In this document: piece by piece, positions 27,643 through 37,725 of the stretch
How the letters are laid out: each line of letters begins with the position of its first letter
How positions within the stretch are numbered: position 1 is the stretch's first letter
Assembly: GCF_024320865.1 (NCBI RefSeq)
Contig: NZ_JANDBD010000001.1
Span: 124,001-188,000, forward strand
Reading direction: 5' to 3'
Length of the DNA: 64,000 nt
From: Mycolicibacterium arenosum
GTDB lineage: Bacteria; Actinomycetota; Actinomycetes; Mycobacteriales; Mycobacteriaceae
Position numbers and translations under genes: made by a program
Notes under the pieces: generated by a model
Database searches by the model: none
Seen by the model: only the letters and a program-made list of their open reading frames with translations
Told to the model about the DNA's origin: nothing

Positions 27643-28952
27643 CTGATACGTCCATCCGGACTTATGTGCTCGACACCTCCGTCCTGCTGTCCGACCCCTG
27701 GGCCTGCACCCGGTTCGCGGAACACGAGGTCGTCGTCCCACTGGTCGTCATCAGTGAACTCGAGGCGAAACGCCACCATCACGAACTCGGCTGGTTCGCC
27801 CGGCAGGCGCTGCGCATGTTCGACGATCTCCGTCTCGAGCACGGACGCCTGGATCAGCCCATTCCCGTTGGAACCCAGGGCGGTACGTTGCAGGTCGAGC
27901 TCAACCACAGCGACCCCACCGTGTTGCCCGCGGGCTTCCGCACCGACAGCAACGACGCACGCATCCTCACCGTCGCGGCCAACCTCGCGGCCGAGGGCAA
28001 GCACGTGACATTGATCAGCAAGGACATTCCGCTGCGCGTGAAGGCGGGCGCGGTCGGCCTCTCCGCCGACGAGTACCACGCCCAGGACGTGGTGACGTCC
28101 GGCTGGACGGGGATGGCCGAGCTCGAGGTCTCCAGCGAGGAGATCGACACGCTGTTCGACGCGGGTGAGATGGATCTGGTCGAGGCCCGAGACCTGCCGT
28201 GCCACACCGGTGTTCGGCTGCTCGGCGGCACGTCGTCGGCACTGGGCCGGGTCAACGCCGAGAAGCGGGTCCAGCTGGTACGCGGTGATCGCGAGGTGTT
28301 CGGCCTCCGGGGAAGGTCAGCCGAACAGCGCGTCGCCCTCGACCTGCTGCTCGACGAGTCGGTGGGCATCGTGTCCCTCGGCGGTAAGGCGGGCACCGGT
28401 AAGTCCGCGCTCGCGCTGTGCGCTGGACTGGAGGCGGTGCTCGAACGCCGCACCCAGCGCAAGGTCGTCGTCTTCCGCCCGCTGTACGCCGTCGGCGGCC
28501 AGGATCTCGGATACCTGCCCGGCAGCGAGAGCGAGAAGATGGGGCCGTGGGCGCAGGCCGTCTTCGACACCCTCGAGGGACTGGCCAGCCCGGCGGTGCT
28601 GGAGGAGGTGCTGTCGCGCGGCATGCTCGAAGTGCTTCCGCTCACCCACATCCGCGGGCGGTCGCTGCACGACTCGTTCGTGATCGTCGACGAGGCGCAG
28701 TCGCTGGAGCGCAACGTGCTGCTGACCGTGCTGTCGCGGCTCGGTGCGGGATCGCGGGTGGTGCTCACCCACGACGTGGCCCAGCGCGACAACCTGCGCG
28801 TCGGCAGGCACGACGGTGTCGCCGCCGTGATCGAGAAGCTCAAGGGGCACCCGCTGTTCGCCCACATCACGCTGCTGCGCAGTGAGCGGTCCCCGATCGC
28901 GGCGCTGGTCACCGAGATGCTGGAGGAGTTCAGCCCCGGCGCCCTGCCGTAG
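27639..28952 (+). CDS. phoH2: PhoH2: PIN-domain RNase fused to PhoH ATPase
   Basis: This is a 437-aa protein. The N-terminal ~150 residues are a PIN nuclease domain: [12 protein letters not shown] supplies the first catalytic Asp, VISELEAK a Glu, and [11 protein letters not shown] the later Asp cluster. The C-terminal half is a PhoH ATPase with Walker [13 protein letters not shown] and Walker B FVIVDEAQ. Mycobacterial PhoH2 proteins are reported as sequence-specific RNases/RNA helicases. GTG 27639 gives a length close to Rv1095. It is translationally coupled to the small upstream ORF. Confidence 0.92.
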   Translation: MTDTSIRTYVLDTSVLLSDPWACTRFAEHEVVVPLVVISELEAKRHHHELGWFARQALRMFDDLRLEHGRLDQPIPVGTQGGTLQVELNHSDPTVLPAGFRTDSNDARILTVAANLAAEGKHVTLISKDIPLRVKAGAVGLSADEYHAQDVVTSGWTGMAELEVSSEEIDTLFDAGEMDLVEARDLPCHTGVRLLGGTSSALGRVNAEKRVQLVRGDREVFGLRGRSAEQRVALDLLLDESVGIVSLGGKAGTGKSALALCAGLEAVLERRTQRKVVVFRPLYAVGGQDLGYLPGSESEKMGPWAQAVFDTLEGLASPAVLEEVLSRGMLEVLPLTHIRGRSLHDSFVIVDEAQSLERNVLLTVLSRLGAGSRVVLTHDVAQRDNLRVGRHDGVAAVIEKLKGHPLFAHITLLRSERSPIAALVTEMLEEFSPGALP

Positions 28953-28955
28953 GAT
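28950..28955 (+). promoter_or_regulatory. -10 element of the deacetylase gene
   Basis: TAGGAT, overlapping the phoH2 stop codon, ends 6 nt before GTG 28962. Confidence 0.4.
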
Positions 28956-28961
28956 CTCCGG

Positions 28962-29855
28962 GTGCGCAAGCGGACCGACTCGTCGACGTGGACGTACTGG
29001 CGGATGGTCGTCGGCGTCTGCGCCGGCGTCGCGATCGTGGTCATCGGCAGCCTGACCGGGCACGTCCGGGTCACCTCGACCGCGGAGGCCGCCGAAGACG
29101 TCGACTGCGCGGTGGTCAAGTGCGTGGCGCTGACATTCGACGACGGGCCGTCGCCCTACACCGACCGGCTGCTGCAGATCCTGAAGGACAACGACGCCGC
29201 GGCGACGTTCTTCCTGATCGGCAACAAAGTCGCGGCCAACCCGGCGGGGGCCAAGCGCATCGCCGACGCGGGCATGGAGGTGGGCAGTCACACCTGGGAG
29301 CACCCCAACATGACGACGATCCCGCCCGAGGACATCCCCGCTCAGTTCAGTAGAGCCAACGACGCGATCGAGGCGGCCATCGGCCAGCGGCCCACGCTGG
29401 TCCGCACGGCGGGCGGGCTCATCAACGATCAGGTGCTCGCGGAGGCGGGTAGGCAGGGGCTCGCCGACATCAACTGGGACGTCATCCCGTTCGACTGGGC
29501 CAACGACGCCAACACCGGTGCGACGCGCACGTTGCTGATGAGTCAGATCAAACCCGGTGCTGTCGTCCTCTTTCACGACACCTACTCGTCGACGGTCGAC
29601 CTGGTGTACCAGTTCATCCCCGTGCTGAAGGCCAACGGCTACCACCTCGTCACGGTCAGCCACATGCTCGGCCCGCGCGCCCCCGGAACGGTGTACGGCA
29701 GCCGGGAGAACGGCCCACCCGTCAACGAACTCGTCGACATCCCCGCCGCGAACCTCCCGGCGCTGCCGAACACACCGTCGCCGGCGCCGATGCCGAACCT
29801 CCCGATCACCGACATCCCGAACCAGAACTCGGGTGGCCCGAACAACGGGAGCTGA
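28962..29855 (+). CDS. Secreted/membrane-anchored polysaccharide deacetylase (Rv1096-like)
   Basis: This 297-aa protein has an N-terminal signal-anchor helix (MVVGVCAGVAIVVIGSL), then a NodB domain: motif 1 TFDDGPSPYT, motif 2 SHTWEHPNMT and motif 5 FHDTYSSTVD. The usual motif 3 (RxPYG/PPGG) reads VRTAGGLIND, a deviation. Rv1096 is described as a peptidoglycan N-acetylglucosamine deacetylase linked to lysozyme resistance. The last 50 residues are a Pro/Asn-rich tail, probably in the cell wall. It starts 9 bp after phoH2. Confidence 0.88.
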   Translation: MRKRTDSSTWTYWRMVVGVCAGVAIVVIGSLTGHVRVTSTAEAAEDVDCAVVKCVALTFDDGPSPYTDRLLQILKDNDAAATFFLIGNKVAANPAGAKRIADAGMEVGSHTWEHPNMTTIPPEDIPAQFSRANDAIEAAIGQRPTLVRTAGGLINDQVLAEAGRQGLADINWDVIPFDWANDANTGATRTLLMSQIKPGAVVLFHDTYSSTVDLVYQFIPVLKANGYHLVTVSHMLGPRAPGTVYGSRENGPPVNELVDIPAANLPALPNTPSPAPMPNLPITDIPNQNSGGPNNGS

Positions 29856-29861
29856 CCGCCC

Positions 29862-31094
29862 ATGACGGGTGAGACCGCGTTCTTCCTGACGCTGTTGGTG
29901 CTCTGCTACGCGGGGGTGTCCGGGGTCGTCGCGCGCTGGTACTTCGCGCCCGCGCTGGTGTTCGTGCTCGTCGGAATGGCGTTGGGTCCCTTCGGTGTCG
30001 GGGTGCTCGACGTCGGTGACGATGCGCAGTCGTTCGCGGTGGCCGCCCAGTTGGCGCTGACCGTGATCCTGTTCAACCAGGCCGCCGAACTCGACCTGTC
30101 GGCCGTCGTGCGCAGGCGGTCGGTGACGTTCCGGCTGCTGGTCGTCGGAATCCCGTTGGCGCTCACCCTCGGTACCGTGACGGCGCTGCTGGTGCTGCCG
30201 GTGATGCCGCTGTGGGAGGCCGTGTGCCTGGCGGCCATCGTCGCACCGACCGAGGTGGCGCTGCTCCACTCGCTGCTGGAGAACGAGCGAGTGCCCGAAC
30301 GGATTCGGCACGCCCTGTCCACGGAGAGCGGCTTCTACGACGGGTTCGCGCTCGCCGCGGTGTTCGCGGCGCTGGCGCTGGCGTCCGACCACACCGAGCC
30401 CGATCCGTCGCGGTGGGGCTACTTCCTGCTGCGGACCGAACTGTTGTCGGTCGTGATCGGCGTCGCGGTCGGGGCGCTCGGTGGCTGGGCGATCGCCCGG
30501 TCCCGACGGCACGGCTGGATGAACGACACGTGGGCCCAGTTGTCCACCATCGCACTGGCATTGCTGTGCTTCCAGCTCGGTGAGCACGTGCACGCCAGCG
30601 GCTTCGTCACCGCATTCGCCGGCGGTCTGATGTTCGCCTACATCGGCAGGCGCATGGAGGTGGCGCCGCAGATGCAGGTCTCCGACGCCGCGGGTCAGCT
30701 GATGGAATTGGTGGTGTTCGCGATGTTCGGCGCCTACGCGGTGATCGTCGGCTGGCGCGACGCCACCTGGCGCGTTGTGCTCTTCGCGGTGCTCGCGCTG
30801 GTGGTGGTGCGGCTGGTGACGGTGTCCGTCGCGTTGCTCGGCACGGATCTCGTTGTCCGACAGCGCCTTTTCATCGCGTGGTTCGGCCCGCGCGGCATCG
30901 GCACGCTGGTGCTGGGCCTGATCGTGGTGGACCGCGGCGAGATCGAGCAAGCCGGGCTCATCACCCAGGTCGTCGTCGTCACCGTGACGCTGAGCCTGGT
31001 GCTGCACAGCGCCACGGCGTGGCCGGGGATCAGGTTCCTGACGGGGGAGGGGCCTCCGGCGCCAGCCGAGATCCCGGCGCGAACCCCTCGGTGA
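29862..31094 (+). CDS. CPA1-family sodium/proton antiporter
   Basis: This 410-aa membrane protein has about 11-12 helices and follows the deacetylase by 6 bp. The conserved helix-5 region reads APTEVALLHSLL and the helix-6 region reads STESGFYDGFALA. The family norm is APTD...ESLxND, so the paired Asn-Asp is Tyr-Asp here. The late motif GPRGIGTLVLGLIV matches CPA1 antiporters. Function in pH or Na+ homeostasis is inferred from the family. Its 3' end overlaps the convergent NTF2-like gene by 65 bp. Confidence 0.85.
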   Translation: MTGETAFFLTLLVLCYAGVSGVVARWYFAPALVFVLVGMALGPFGVGVLDVGDDAQSFAVAAQLALTVILFNQAAELDLSAVVRRRSVTFRLLVVGIPLALTLGTVTALLVLPVMPLWEAVCLAAIVAPTEVALLHSLLENERVPERIRHALSTESGFYDGFALAAVFAALALASDHTEPDPSRWGYFLLRTELLSVVIGVAVGALGGWAIARSRRHGWMNDTWAQLSTIALALLCFQLGEHVHASGFVTAFAGGLMFAYIGRRMEVAPQMQVSDAAGQLMELVVFAMFGAYAVIVGWRDATWRVVLFAVLALVVVRLVTVSVALLGTDLVVRQRLFIAWFGPRGIGTLVLGLIVVDRGEIEQAGLITQVVVVTVTLSLVLHSATAWPGIRFLTGEGPPAPAEIPARTPR

Positions 31095-31491
31095 TCACCC
31101 GGCGGCGCTGAAACCGCCAACCGTCGCCGTTCTCCGTGGGTACGACGACGTCGCGGTACGTCCCCCAGTGGTCGAGGCCGCGGGTGCCGATGAACTGGAA
31201 GCACGCGTACGTCTTCGCGGTGCCGTCCGCCTGCGGTTCGACGTGGATCGAACTCAGGTGGTGTCGGGCGGGCAGGAAGTCGGCCTCGACGAACTGCCCG
31301 CTGGCGCGCGTGAAGAGCCCGAGTACTTCGGTTGGGCCGGTGAAGGTTTCGGCCCCGATCTCCAACACGCCGTCGGGCGCGAACAGCTGGGCCAGACGGT
31401 CCACCCTGCCGGTGTCGGCGAGGTACTGGTACGCGTTCAGCAGCGCGGTGACGCCGACCCTCAGGTCAGAAGGACTGCCCGCCTGGCTCAA
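31030..31491 (-). CDS. SnoaL-like/NTF2-fold protein
   Basis: This 153-aa protein has an NTF2-like fold: [26 protein letters not shown] helix and turn, then [35 protein letters not shown] and WRFQRRRVI strands. The RHxxS...WGxYxD pattern is common in SnoaL_4 proteins that act on small hydrophobic substrates, but no reaction can be assigned. TTG 31491 overlaps the fum stop (TTGA), so it is translationally coupled to fum. It also overlaps the antiporter gene tail to tail. Confidence 0.75.
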   Translation of the reverse strand: MSQAGSPSDLRVGVTALLNAYQYLADTGRVDRLAQLFAPDGVLEIGAETFTGPTEVLGLFTRASGQFVEADFLPARHHLSSIHVEPQADGTAKTYACFQFIGTRGLDHWGTYRDVVVPTENGDGWRFQRRRVITEGFAPGSRLAPEAPPPSGT

Positions 31492-32921
31492 TGCTCTTCG
31501 CGCAAGCGCTCATCGACGACCTTGGCCATCGCCAACACGTCGAGCCGCCTGTCCAGCTCGGCCTCGGAGAGCTTGTCGCCGATCAGCCCGCGGTCGATCA
31601 CCGTCTGGCGGATCGTCTTCTTCTCCTTCAGCGCCTCCTTGGCGACCTTGGCGGCCTCCTCGTAGCCGATCGCGGAGTTCAGTGGCGTCACGATCGAGGG
31701 CGACGACTCGGCCAGTTCGCGCAGGTGCGCCTCGTGGGCGATGAGGCCGTCGATGCACTTCTCCGCGAACAGCTTCGACACGTTCGCTAGCAGAGTGAAC
31801 GACTCGAGGATGTTGCGCGCCATCATCGGGATGTAGACGTTCAGTTCGAAGGCCCCCGACAGGCCGCCGACGGTGACCGCCGCGTCGTTGCCGATGACCT
31901 GAGCGGCGACCTGCGTGACCGCTTCGGGGAGAACGGGATTGACCTTACCGGGCATGATCGAGCTACCGGGCTGAAGGTCGGGCAGCTGAATCTCGCCGAG
32001 GCCGGTCAGCGGGCCCGACCCCATCCAGCGGATGTCGTTGGCGATCTTCGTCAGTGACACGGCGATGGTCTTGAGCGCACCCGACGCCTCGACCAGTCCG
32101 TCACGGGCCGCCTGCGCCTCGAAATGGTCTTCGGCCGGACGCAGTTCGGCGAGGCCGGTGTCGTTCACCAAAACCTCGACCACCTTGTCGCCGAAGCCGT
32201 CCGGCGCGTTGAGGCCGGTGCCGACCGCGGTGCCGCCGATGGCGAGCTCACCGAGGCGCGGGAGCGTCGCCTTGACCCGTTCGATACCCGCCTCGACCTG
32301 GCGGGCGTACCCGCCGAACTCCTGGCCCAGCGTCACGGGAACCGCGTCCATCAGGTGCGTGCGACCGGACTTGACGACCACCCGCCACTGCCTGGCCTTG
32401 GCCGCCAGCGACTCGTGCAGCACCTCGAGCGCCGGAATCAGATGGCGCACAGCGGCTTCCGTGGCCGCGATGTGGGTTGCGGTGGGGAAGGTGTCGTTCG
32501 AGCTCTGCGACATGTTGACGTGGTCGTTCGGATGCACCGTCACGCCGTTGGACTCGGCGATGGACGCGATGACCTCGTTCGCGTTCATGTTGGAGCTGGT
32601 ACCCGAGCCGGTCTGGAACACGTCGATCGGGAACTGGTCGTCGTGCTTGCCGTCGGCGATCTCGGCCGCAGCGGCGATGATGGCGTCGGCCTTCTCCGCG
32701 TCGAGCAGGCCGAGGTCCTTGTTCACCTGCGCGCAGGCGCCCTTGAGCAGCCCGAGGGCGCGGATCTGCGTGCGCTCCAGCGGCCGGAACGAGATCGGGA
32801 AGTTCTCCACCGCGCGCTGCGTCTGGGCCCGCCAGAGCGCGCTCTTGGGCACCCGGACCTCGCCCATGGTGTCGTGCTCGATGCGGTATTCGACTTGGCC
32901 CTCGACAGCGGTGTCGGTCAT
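31488..32921 (-). CDS. fum: Fumarate hydratase, class II
   Basis: This 477-aa TCA-cycle enzyme converts fumarate to malate reversibly. The superfamily signature is [28 protein letters not shown] lies in the active site, and [16 protein letters not shown] is the first conserved region. It is the single class II homotetrameric form (Rv1098c). It lies upstream of the coupled NTF2-like gene and 41 bp downstream of glpX, forming a likely glpX-fum operon. ATG 32921 has AGGGAGCGC as RBS. Confidence 0.95.
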   Translation of the reverse strand: MTDTAVEGQVEYRIEHDTMGEVRVPKSALWRAQTQRAVENFPISFRPLERTQIRALGLLKGACAQVNKDLGLLDAEKADAIIAAAAEIADGKHDDQFPIDVFQTGSGTSSNMNANEVIASIAESNGVTVHPNDHVNMSQSSNDTFPTATHIAATEAAVRHLIPALEVLHESLAAKARQWRVVVKSGRTHLMDAVPVTLGQEFGGYARQVEAGIERVKATLPRLGELAIGGTAVGTGLNAPDGFGDKVVEVLVNDTGLAELRPAEDHFEAQAARDGLVEASGALKTIAVSLTKIANDIRWMGSGPLTGLGEIQLPDLQPGSSIMPGKVNPVLPEAVTQVAAQVIGNDAAVTVGGLSGAFELNVYIPMMARNILESFTLLANVSKLFAEKCIDGLIAHEAHLRELAESSPSIVTPLNSAIGYEEAAKVAKEALKEKKTIRQTVIDRGLIGDKLSEAELDRRLDVLAMAKVVDERLREEH

Positions 32922-32962
32922 TGCGCTCCCTGTTCGTCTCTCTGTTGATGCGGGGTTGGGGG

Positions 32963-33988
32963 TTACGGCAGTGGATAGGCGGCGGTCTTGTCACCGGTGA
33001 AGTCGACCGCGGAGTACTCGTTGAGCTTGGAGAGGCGATGGTAGGCGTCGATCATCCGGACGGTGCCGGACTTGCTGCGCATGACGATCGACTGTGTCGT
33101 ACAACCACCGCCGAAGTACCGAACGCCCTTGAGGAGGTCGCCGTCGGTGACGCCGGTGGCGGAGAAGAAGACGTTCTCGCCGGATACCAGGTCCTCGGTG
33201 TGCAGCACGCGGTCCAGATCGTGGCCGGCGTCGATGGCCTTCTGACGCTCGGCGTCGTCGGTGGGCGCCAGTACGGCCTGGATGGCGCCGCCCATGCAGC
33301 GGATGGCCGCGGCGGTGATGATGCCCTCGGGGGTGCCGCCGATGCCCGCCAGCATGTCGGTGCCGGAGTCTGGCCGGCACGCCGAGATGGCGCCCGCGAC
33401 GTCGCCGTCGGAGATCAGCCGGATGCGGGCGCCCGCCTTGCGGACGTCCTCGATCAACTGGGCGTGCCGCGGCCGGTCGAGGACGACCACGGTGATGTCG
33501 GCGACCGTGGAATTGCGCACTTTGGCCACCCGGCGGATGTTCTCGCCGATGGGTGCGGTGATGTCGATGACGTCCACGGCGTCCGGACCGACGGCGATCT
33601 TGTTCATGTAGAACACGGCGGACGGATCGAACATCGCGCCGCGCTCGGCGACCGCGAGCACCGAGATGGCGTTCGGCATGCCCTTGCTCATCAGCGTGGT
33701 GCCGTCGACCGGGTCGACGGCGAAGTCGCAGTCCGGGCCGTCGCCGTTGCCGACCTCCTCGCCGTTGTAGAGCATGGGGGCGTTGTCCTTCTCGCCCTCG
33801 CCGATTACCACGACGCCGCGCATCGACACGGAGTTGACCAGCTCGCGCATGGCGTCGACGGCGGCTCCGTCGCCGCCCTCCTTGTCGCCGCGGCCGACCC
33901 AGCGGCCCGCCGCCATTGCGCCCGCCTCGGTGACCCGCACCAGTTCGAGTGCCAGGTTGCGGTCCGGGGCTTCACGTCGAGGCGTCAT
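32963..33988 (-). CDS. glpX: Class II fructose-1,6-bisphosphatase
   Basis: This 341-aa enzyme catalyses the committed gluconeogenic dephosphorylation of fructose-1,6-bisphosphate. Visible motifs are [18 protein letters not shown], the metal-binding [12 protein letters not shown], and [18 protein letters not shown]. It is the only FBPase type expected in mycobacteria (Rv1099c). ATG 33988 ([11 protein letters not shown]) is chosen over upstream in-frame codons that would overlap the divergent DUF4245 gene. Confidence 0.95.
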   Translation of the reverse strand: MTPRREAPDRNLALELVRVTEAGAMAAGRWVGRGDKEGGDGAAVDAMRELVNSVSMRGVVVIGEGEKDNAPMLYNGEEVGNGDGPDCDFAVDPVDGTTLMSKGMPNAISVLAVAERGAMFDPSAVFYMNKIAVGPDAVDVIDITAPIGENIRRVAKVRNSTVADITVVVLDRPRHAQLIEDVRKAGARIRLISDGDVAGAISACRPDSGTDMLAGIGGTPEGIITAAAIRCMGGAIQAVLAPTDDAERQKAIDAGHDLDRVLHTEDLVSGENVFFSATGVTDGDLLKGVRYFGGGCTTQSIVMRSKSGTVRMIDAYHRLSKLNEYSAVDFTGDKTAAYPLP

Positions 33989-34030
33989 GCGCTGGATTCT
34001 CCCATTAGTCGATCCGAGATCGGGACCTGG

Positions 34031-34036
34031 GATACT
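34031..34036 (+). promoter_or_regulatory. -10 element of the DUF4245 gene
   Basis: GATACT ends 7 nt before GTG 34044. The divergent glpX start is 55 bp away. Confidence 0.4.
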
Positions 34037-34043
34037 GGGACTC

Positions 34044-34724
34044 GTGACCGCACCTCCGCAACCGCCGCCCGACCCTGGCGTGGCCCAGCAGGCGGTCCCC
34101 GTCAAGGCCCCCGATAAGTCCCGGCTTCTGCAGGACGGCCGCGACATGTTCTGGTCGATCGGCCCGCTCGTGCTGGCCTGCGTGGTGCTCGCAGGCGTGC
34201 TCGGCATGTGCTCGTTCGCGCCGAGCGGGCCCGGTCCCGGCCCCGCGCCGGTGTACGACGCGCCCGCCGCGCTGCAGGCCGACGCCGACGCGCTGAAGTT
34301 CCCGATCCGGGTGCCCGCGCTGCCCGAGGGCTGGCAGGCCAACTCCGGGTCCCGCGGCGGTATCGACGCGGGGCGCACCGACGCCTCGGGTCAGCCGGCG
34401 CGCGCGACGATGTCCCGCGTCGGGTATCTGACGCCGACCGGTAGGTACGTGAGCCTGTCGCAGAGCAACGCCGACGAGGCCAGGCTCATGCAGTACTTCG
34501 ACGGTGGCCTGGTGCCGACGGGCGCGCAGGACGTCGACGGCGTGAACTGGGTCGTCTACGAGGGCGGCAACGCCGAGAGCGAGTACCGCTACCCGGTGTG
34601 GACGACGCGGCTGCCCTCGCGTGCGGGTCCGACCCAGATCGCGATTACCGGCGCCGCGGGTACCGACGAGTACCGTACGCTGGCCGCGGCGGTGCAGAAG
34701 CAGTCGCCGTTGCCCGTCGGCTAG
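34044..34724 (+). CDS. DUF4245 membrane-anchored protein (Rv1100-like)
   Basis: This 226-aa protein has a Pro-rich cytoplasmic head, then one helix ([20 protein letters not shown], about residues 43-62), then an exported domain. The exported part holds [17 protein letters not shown] and a C-terminal [20 protein letters not shown], typical of DUF4245. It has the same divergent arrangement with glpX as Rv1100/Rv1099c. Function is unknown. Confidence 0.82.
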   Translation: MTAPPQPPPDPGVAQQAVPVKAPDKSRLLQDGRDMFWSIGPLVLACVVLAGVLGMCSFAPSGPGPGPAPVYDAPAALQADADALKFPIRVPALPEGWQANSGSRGGIDAGRTDASGQPARATMSRVGYLTPTGRYVSLSQSNADEARLMQYFDGGLVPTGAQDVDGVNWVVYEGGNAESEYRYPVWTTRLPSRAGPTQIAITGAAGTDEYRTLAAAVQKQSPLPVG

Positions 34725-34733
34725 GAGCCCACG

Positions 34734-35534
34734 ATGCCAGGACCAGAGGCGGATCTGACCGGATGGTCGGTTGAGCCCTTCACCGCAGCCGGCTTCACAC
34801 ACGACGTCTACCGCAAGGGTGAGGGCCCCGGCGTCGTGCTCATCCCGGAGATGCCCGGTATTCATCCCGGCGTGCTCGCGCTGGGAAATCACCTGGTGGA
34901 CAACGGGTTCACCGTGGCCTGTCCGTCGCTGTTCGGCACCCCCGGCGCTCCCGGCGTGAGGCCCGGCGCGGTGCCGGTCATGGTGCGCGGCTGCGTGGCG
35001 AAGGAGTTCGCGGGTTTCGCGACGAACGCCGATCGCCCCGTCGCCCACTATCTGCGGGCGTTGGCGCGCGACCTGAACGAGAGGACGCCGGGCAAGGGCG
35101 TCGGAGTGATCGGGCAGTGCTTCACCGGCGGGTTCGCGCTGGCGGCGGCGGTGGACGACAGCGTGCTGGCACCTGTGCTCAGCCAGCCGTCCGTACCGAT
35201 CGCGCTGACGGCGAAGATGAAGCGTGATCCGGGGCTGTCCGAGGGCGAGTTGCAGGTCATCGAACGGCGAGCGGCCGACGAGGGCCTGTGCGCGCTGGGT
35301 CTGCGATTCAGCGGCGACCCGCTCTCGCCGGCGGAGCGTTTCACGACACTCAAGGCGCGGCTCGGCGACGCCTTCGAGGTGATCGAGATCGATTCGGCGA
35401 AGGGCAACGAGCACGGTTTCGGCCGGATGGCGCATTCGGTGCTCACGCTCGAGGTCAAGGAGGTCGACGGCCACCCCGCCTACGAGGCCCGCAAACGGGT
35501 GGTCGCATTCCTCAGGGAACGCCTGACCGCCTAG
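34734..35534 (+). CDS. Dienelactone-hydrolase family protein
   Basis: This 266-aa alpha/beta hydrolase has the DLH features VVLIPEMPGI (Glu that controls the nucleophile), nucleophile Cys in GQCFTGGFAL (about residue 126), and the C-terminal His in NEHGFGRM. The Cys-Asp-His triad distinguishes it from Ser lipases. Dienelactone hydrolases act in chlorocatechol degradation, but many actinobacterial members have unknown substrates. It follows the DUF4245 gene by 9 bp and overlaps the convergent lipoprotein gene by 4 bp. Confidence 0.82.
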   Translation: MPGPEADLTGWSVEPFTAAGFTHDVYRKGEGPGVVLIPEMPGIHPGVLALGNHLVDNGFTVACPSLFGTPGAPGVRPGAVPVMVRGCVAKEFAGFATNADRPVAHYLRALARDLNERTPGKGVGVIGQCFTGGFALAAAVDDSVLAPVLSQPSVPIALTAKMKRDPGLSEGELQVIERRAADEGLCALGLRFSGDPLSPAERFTTLKARLGDAFEVIEIDSAKGNEHGFGRMAHSVLTLEVKEVDGHPAYEARKRVVAFLRERLTA

Positions 35535-36508
35535 TTGGGCACCAGCGTGTAGGTCACGTCGTACTCGCGCGTCCCGCTGCAGTCGCCCGTCGAGCGCTGC
35601 GTGAACGCCCCCGCCAGCGCCTCGATCGGGTCAGCCGGCAGCGCGGGCAGCGGCAGCACGGCGCTGTTCAGTGCGGTGTAGCGACCGCCGCCGGGGCAGT
35701 CGCCTGCGATCGGGGCGCTGCTCTCGGTCCAGTGGCCGTCGGCGAACACCAGCTTGCGGGCACTGCCCGCGCCGGCGCCGTCGTCGCGGATGAGATACGA
35801 CAGGCAGCGATCGCCCGTCCGCAGGCACGTCGTCTCCGCGGTGTACACGCCGGTGTCGTCGGTCTGCCGGGTGGCCCTCGCGGTCAGCGTCGAGGTGTAC
35901 TGGCCGCGCAGGCCAGCCGCGGGCGTCGTGATTCGCGGCGGCTGAGATGCCGGTTCCGGCAACGTGATTCCCGGATCGGCGATGCCGGTGCGGGTGACGG
36001 TCGCGGTCTGCCCGGTGCTGCCGCCGCACGATTCCAGCGCGTTGCGCTCGACGTAGGAGCCGGTCCACCCGCCGTCGCCGGTCGGTTCGAGCACGTAGGT
36101 GCGCCACGTGTAGGTGTCGTGCACGCCATCGCCGGTGTCGTCGCGGCAGGTCGACGGTTGCGCGCGCACCGCGACCCAGCGCCCGTCGACGAAGTCGAAT
36201 ACCAACTCGCCAGCGGCGGCCGCGGCGGGTGGTGCGGCCGGGGCGTCGTAGTCGGGCGCTGTCGCGGTGGCGACGCAGCCGCTCTCGGTGCACGCGGACC
36301 GTGCGATGAGGTCGAAAGTTGCTGCGGTGCCGGGCTGTTCGGCGCCGGTGTCGCCTTCGCCCGTGGCCAGCTGCCACCGGAAGGTGCCGTCGAGGCTCGG
36401 CTGCGGCGGCGCGGGCGGCGCAGGGGGAGGAGTCGGCGGTGTGCATCCTGCGACCGCGAGCACCACCCACGCGGCGAGAACGCCGCCCCGGCTCGCTCGT
36501 CGTGCCAT
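35531..36508 (-). CDS. Putative lipoprotein of unknown function
   Basis: This 325-aa protein has a basic start MARRASRG, a short hydrophobic stretch VLAAWVVLAVAGC with a lipobox (VAGC), and a Pro-rich linker (TPPTPPPAPPAPPQP). Two tandem, related domains of about 130 residues follow, each with a tFDLIARSxCT...DGRW pattern and paired Cys residues. Repeated Cys pairs fit a secreted disulfide-bonded protein. Domains of this kind occur as the extracellular part of some mycobacterial Ser/Thr kinases, but I cannot assign a family firmly. It begins 10 bp after the AI-2E gene. Confidence 0.65.
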   Translation of the reverse strand: MARRASRGGVLAAWVVLAVAGCTPPTPPPAPPAPPQPSLDGTFRWQLATGEGDTGAEQPGTAATFDLIARSACTESGCVATATAPDYDAPAAPPAAAAAGELVFDFVDGRWVAVRAQPSTCRDDTGDGVHDTYTWRTYVLEPTGDGGWTGSYVERNALESCGGSTGQTATVTRTGIADPGITLPEPASQPPRITTPAAGLRGQYTSTLTARATRQTDDTGVYTAETTCLRTGDRCLSYLIRDDGAGAGSARKLVFADGHWTESSAPIAGDCPGGGRYTALNSAVLPLPALPADPIEALAGAFTQRSTGDCSGTREYDVTYTLVPN

Positions 36509-36518
36509 CGCGCGACCC

Positions 36519-37712
36519 CTACTCGGCGGCGGCCGATGCCGCCTTCTCCACGGGCTGCACGGCGCGCCGCCGCTCGAGGGCCCTGGTGAGTGCGGTCCGG
36601 AGGCGGCCGGGTTTCTTCGGCTCGTCGCCGCCCGGCTCCACGGCGTCGAGCGGAACGCCTTGGTAGACATTGAGATACACGCTGATGGTCGTGACGATGA
36701 CGATCATGATCACGGGTCCGATGATCAGACCCCAGAAGCCGAACATCGTGATCCCGGCGAACACCGCCAGCAGCATCAGCGCCGAGTCCATGCGCGCCTC
36801 CTTAGGCACCAGGATCGGCCGCAGCACGTTGTCGATGTTCGTGACCACGAGGAGGTGGAACGCGATGACGAACGCGCCGCCCCACACGTTGCCGAAGAAG
36901 ATCATGCCGATGCCGAGCGGGATGCTGATGATGCCGCCGCCCAGCGGGATCATCGACAGTGCGACGAGGAGGATCGCGAAGATGAAGAACCCTTCGTGTA
37001 AGCCGGCGATGTAGATCGACAGCGCACCCGAAAGGCCCTGCGCGAGTGCGATGACGAACTGGCCACGCACGGTGCCGCGCACCATCGCGCCCATTTTCCC
37101 CAGGTAGAGGTCGGTGACCTCCTCACCGAGCGGATTGAGCCTGCGCACCAGCAGCTGCACGCCCTCGCTGTTCGACAGCAGTGAGATGAACACGTACAGG
37201 AAGAGCACCGCCGCGGTGACTGCGCCGAGCAGCCCGCCCGCTGGCCCCTGAAGAACGCCGAGCAGGTACTCGCCGACGTGCTGGGCGAGCGTCGCCAGGC
37301 GTTCCTGCAACAGCTCCGGGGTCAGGTCGACGCCGTTCAGCAGCGGGATGCGGTCGATCAGGTCGTTGGCGTACGTCAACGTCCGGTCCCCGAGTGTGCT
37401 GAGGTCGGTCCCCGCGAGCCAACCCTGCACTCTGCGTACCATCGCACTGATCTGCACGACCGCGAGGGTGACCAGCAGCGTGATCGGGATGACGAGCATC
37501 AGCAGCGCGGCCAGCACCGTGAGCGTCACCGACAGGCCGGTCCCGTAGCGCCTCAGGAACCACTGGTACATCGGTTCGAACAGGTACGCCGCGACCGCGG
37601 CCACGACGATGAGGATGAAGTAGCCGCTGAGGAAGTACGCGCCGAAGATCAGCGCGACGCCGGTGGCGATCGCCAAGGCACGCTTCTGCGGCCCGGTGAG
37701 GCTCTTCTCCAC
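36519..37712 (-). CDS. AI-2E family transporter (Rv1101c-like)
   Basis: This 397-aa polytopic protein has about eight helices with the family pattern: N-terminal paired helices, a long soluble/amphipathic section (VRRVQGWLAG...LTPELLQERLATL), then VRGTVRGQFVIALAQGL, IPLGGGIISIPLGIGM and the terminal FWGLIIGPVIM. Members include autoinducer-2 exporters and Na+/H+ antiporters, so transport is likely but the substrate is unknown. The start is GTG 37712. The C-terminus after the last helix is basic and cytoplasmic. Confidence 0.85.
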   Translation of the reverse strand: MEKSLTGPQKRALAIATGVALIFGAYFLSGYFILIVVAAVAAYLFEPMYQWFLRRYGTGLSVTLTVLAALLMLVIPITLLVTLAVVQISAMVRRVQGWLAGTDLSTLGDRTLTYANDLIDRIPLLNGVDLTPELLQERLATLAQHVGEYLLGVLQGPAGGLLGAVTAAVLFLYVFISLLSNSEGVQLLVRRLNPLGEEVTDLYLGKMGAMVRGTVRGQFVIALAQGLSGALSIYIAGLHEGFFIFAILLVALSMIPLGGGIISIPLGIGMIFFGNVWGGAFVIAFHLLVVTNIDNVLRPILVPKEARMDSALMLLAVFAGITMFGFWGLIIGPVIMIVIVTTISVYLNVYQGVPLDAVEPGGDEPKKPGRLRTALTRALERRRAVQPVEKAASAAAE

Positions 37713-37725
37713 ACCGGTGATCTTG

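Noticed and set aside
28317..31007. Very long minus-strand open frame (about 896 codons) opposite phoH2, the deacetylase and the antiporter
   Set aside because: It is His/Arg/Gln/Asp-rich with no domain, lies antisense to three recognisable genes, and is the usual third-position artefact of high-GC DNA.
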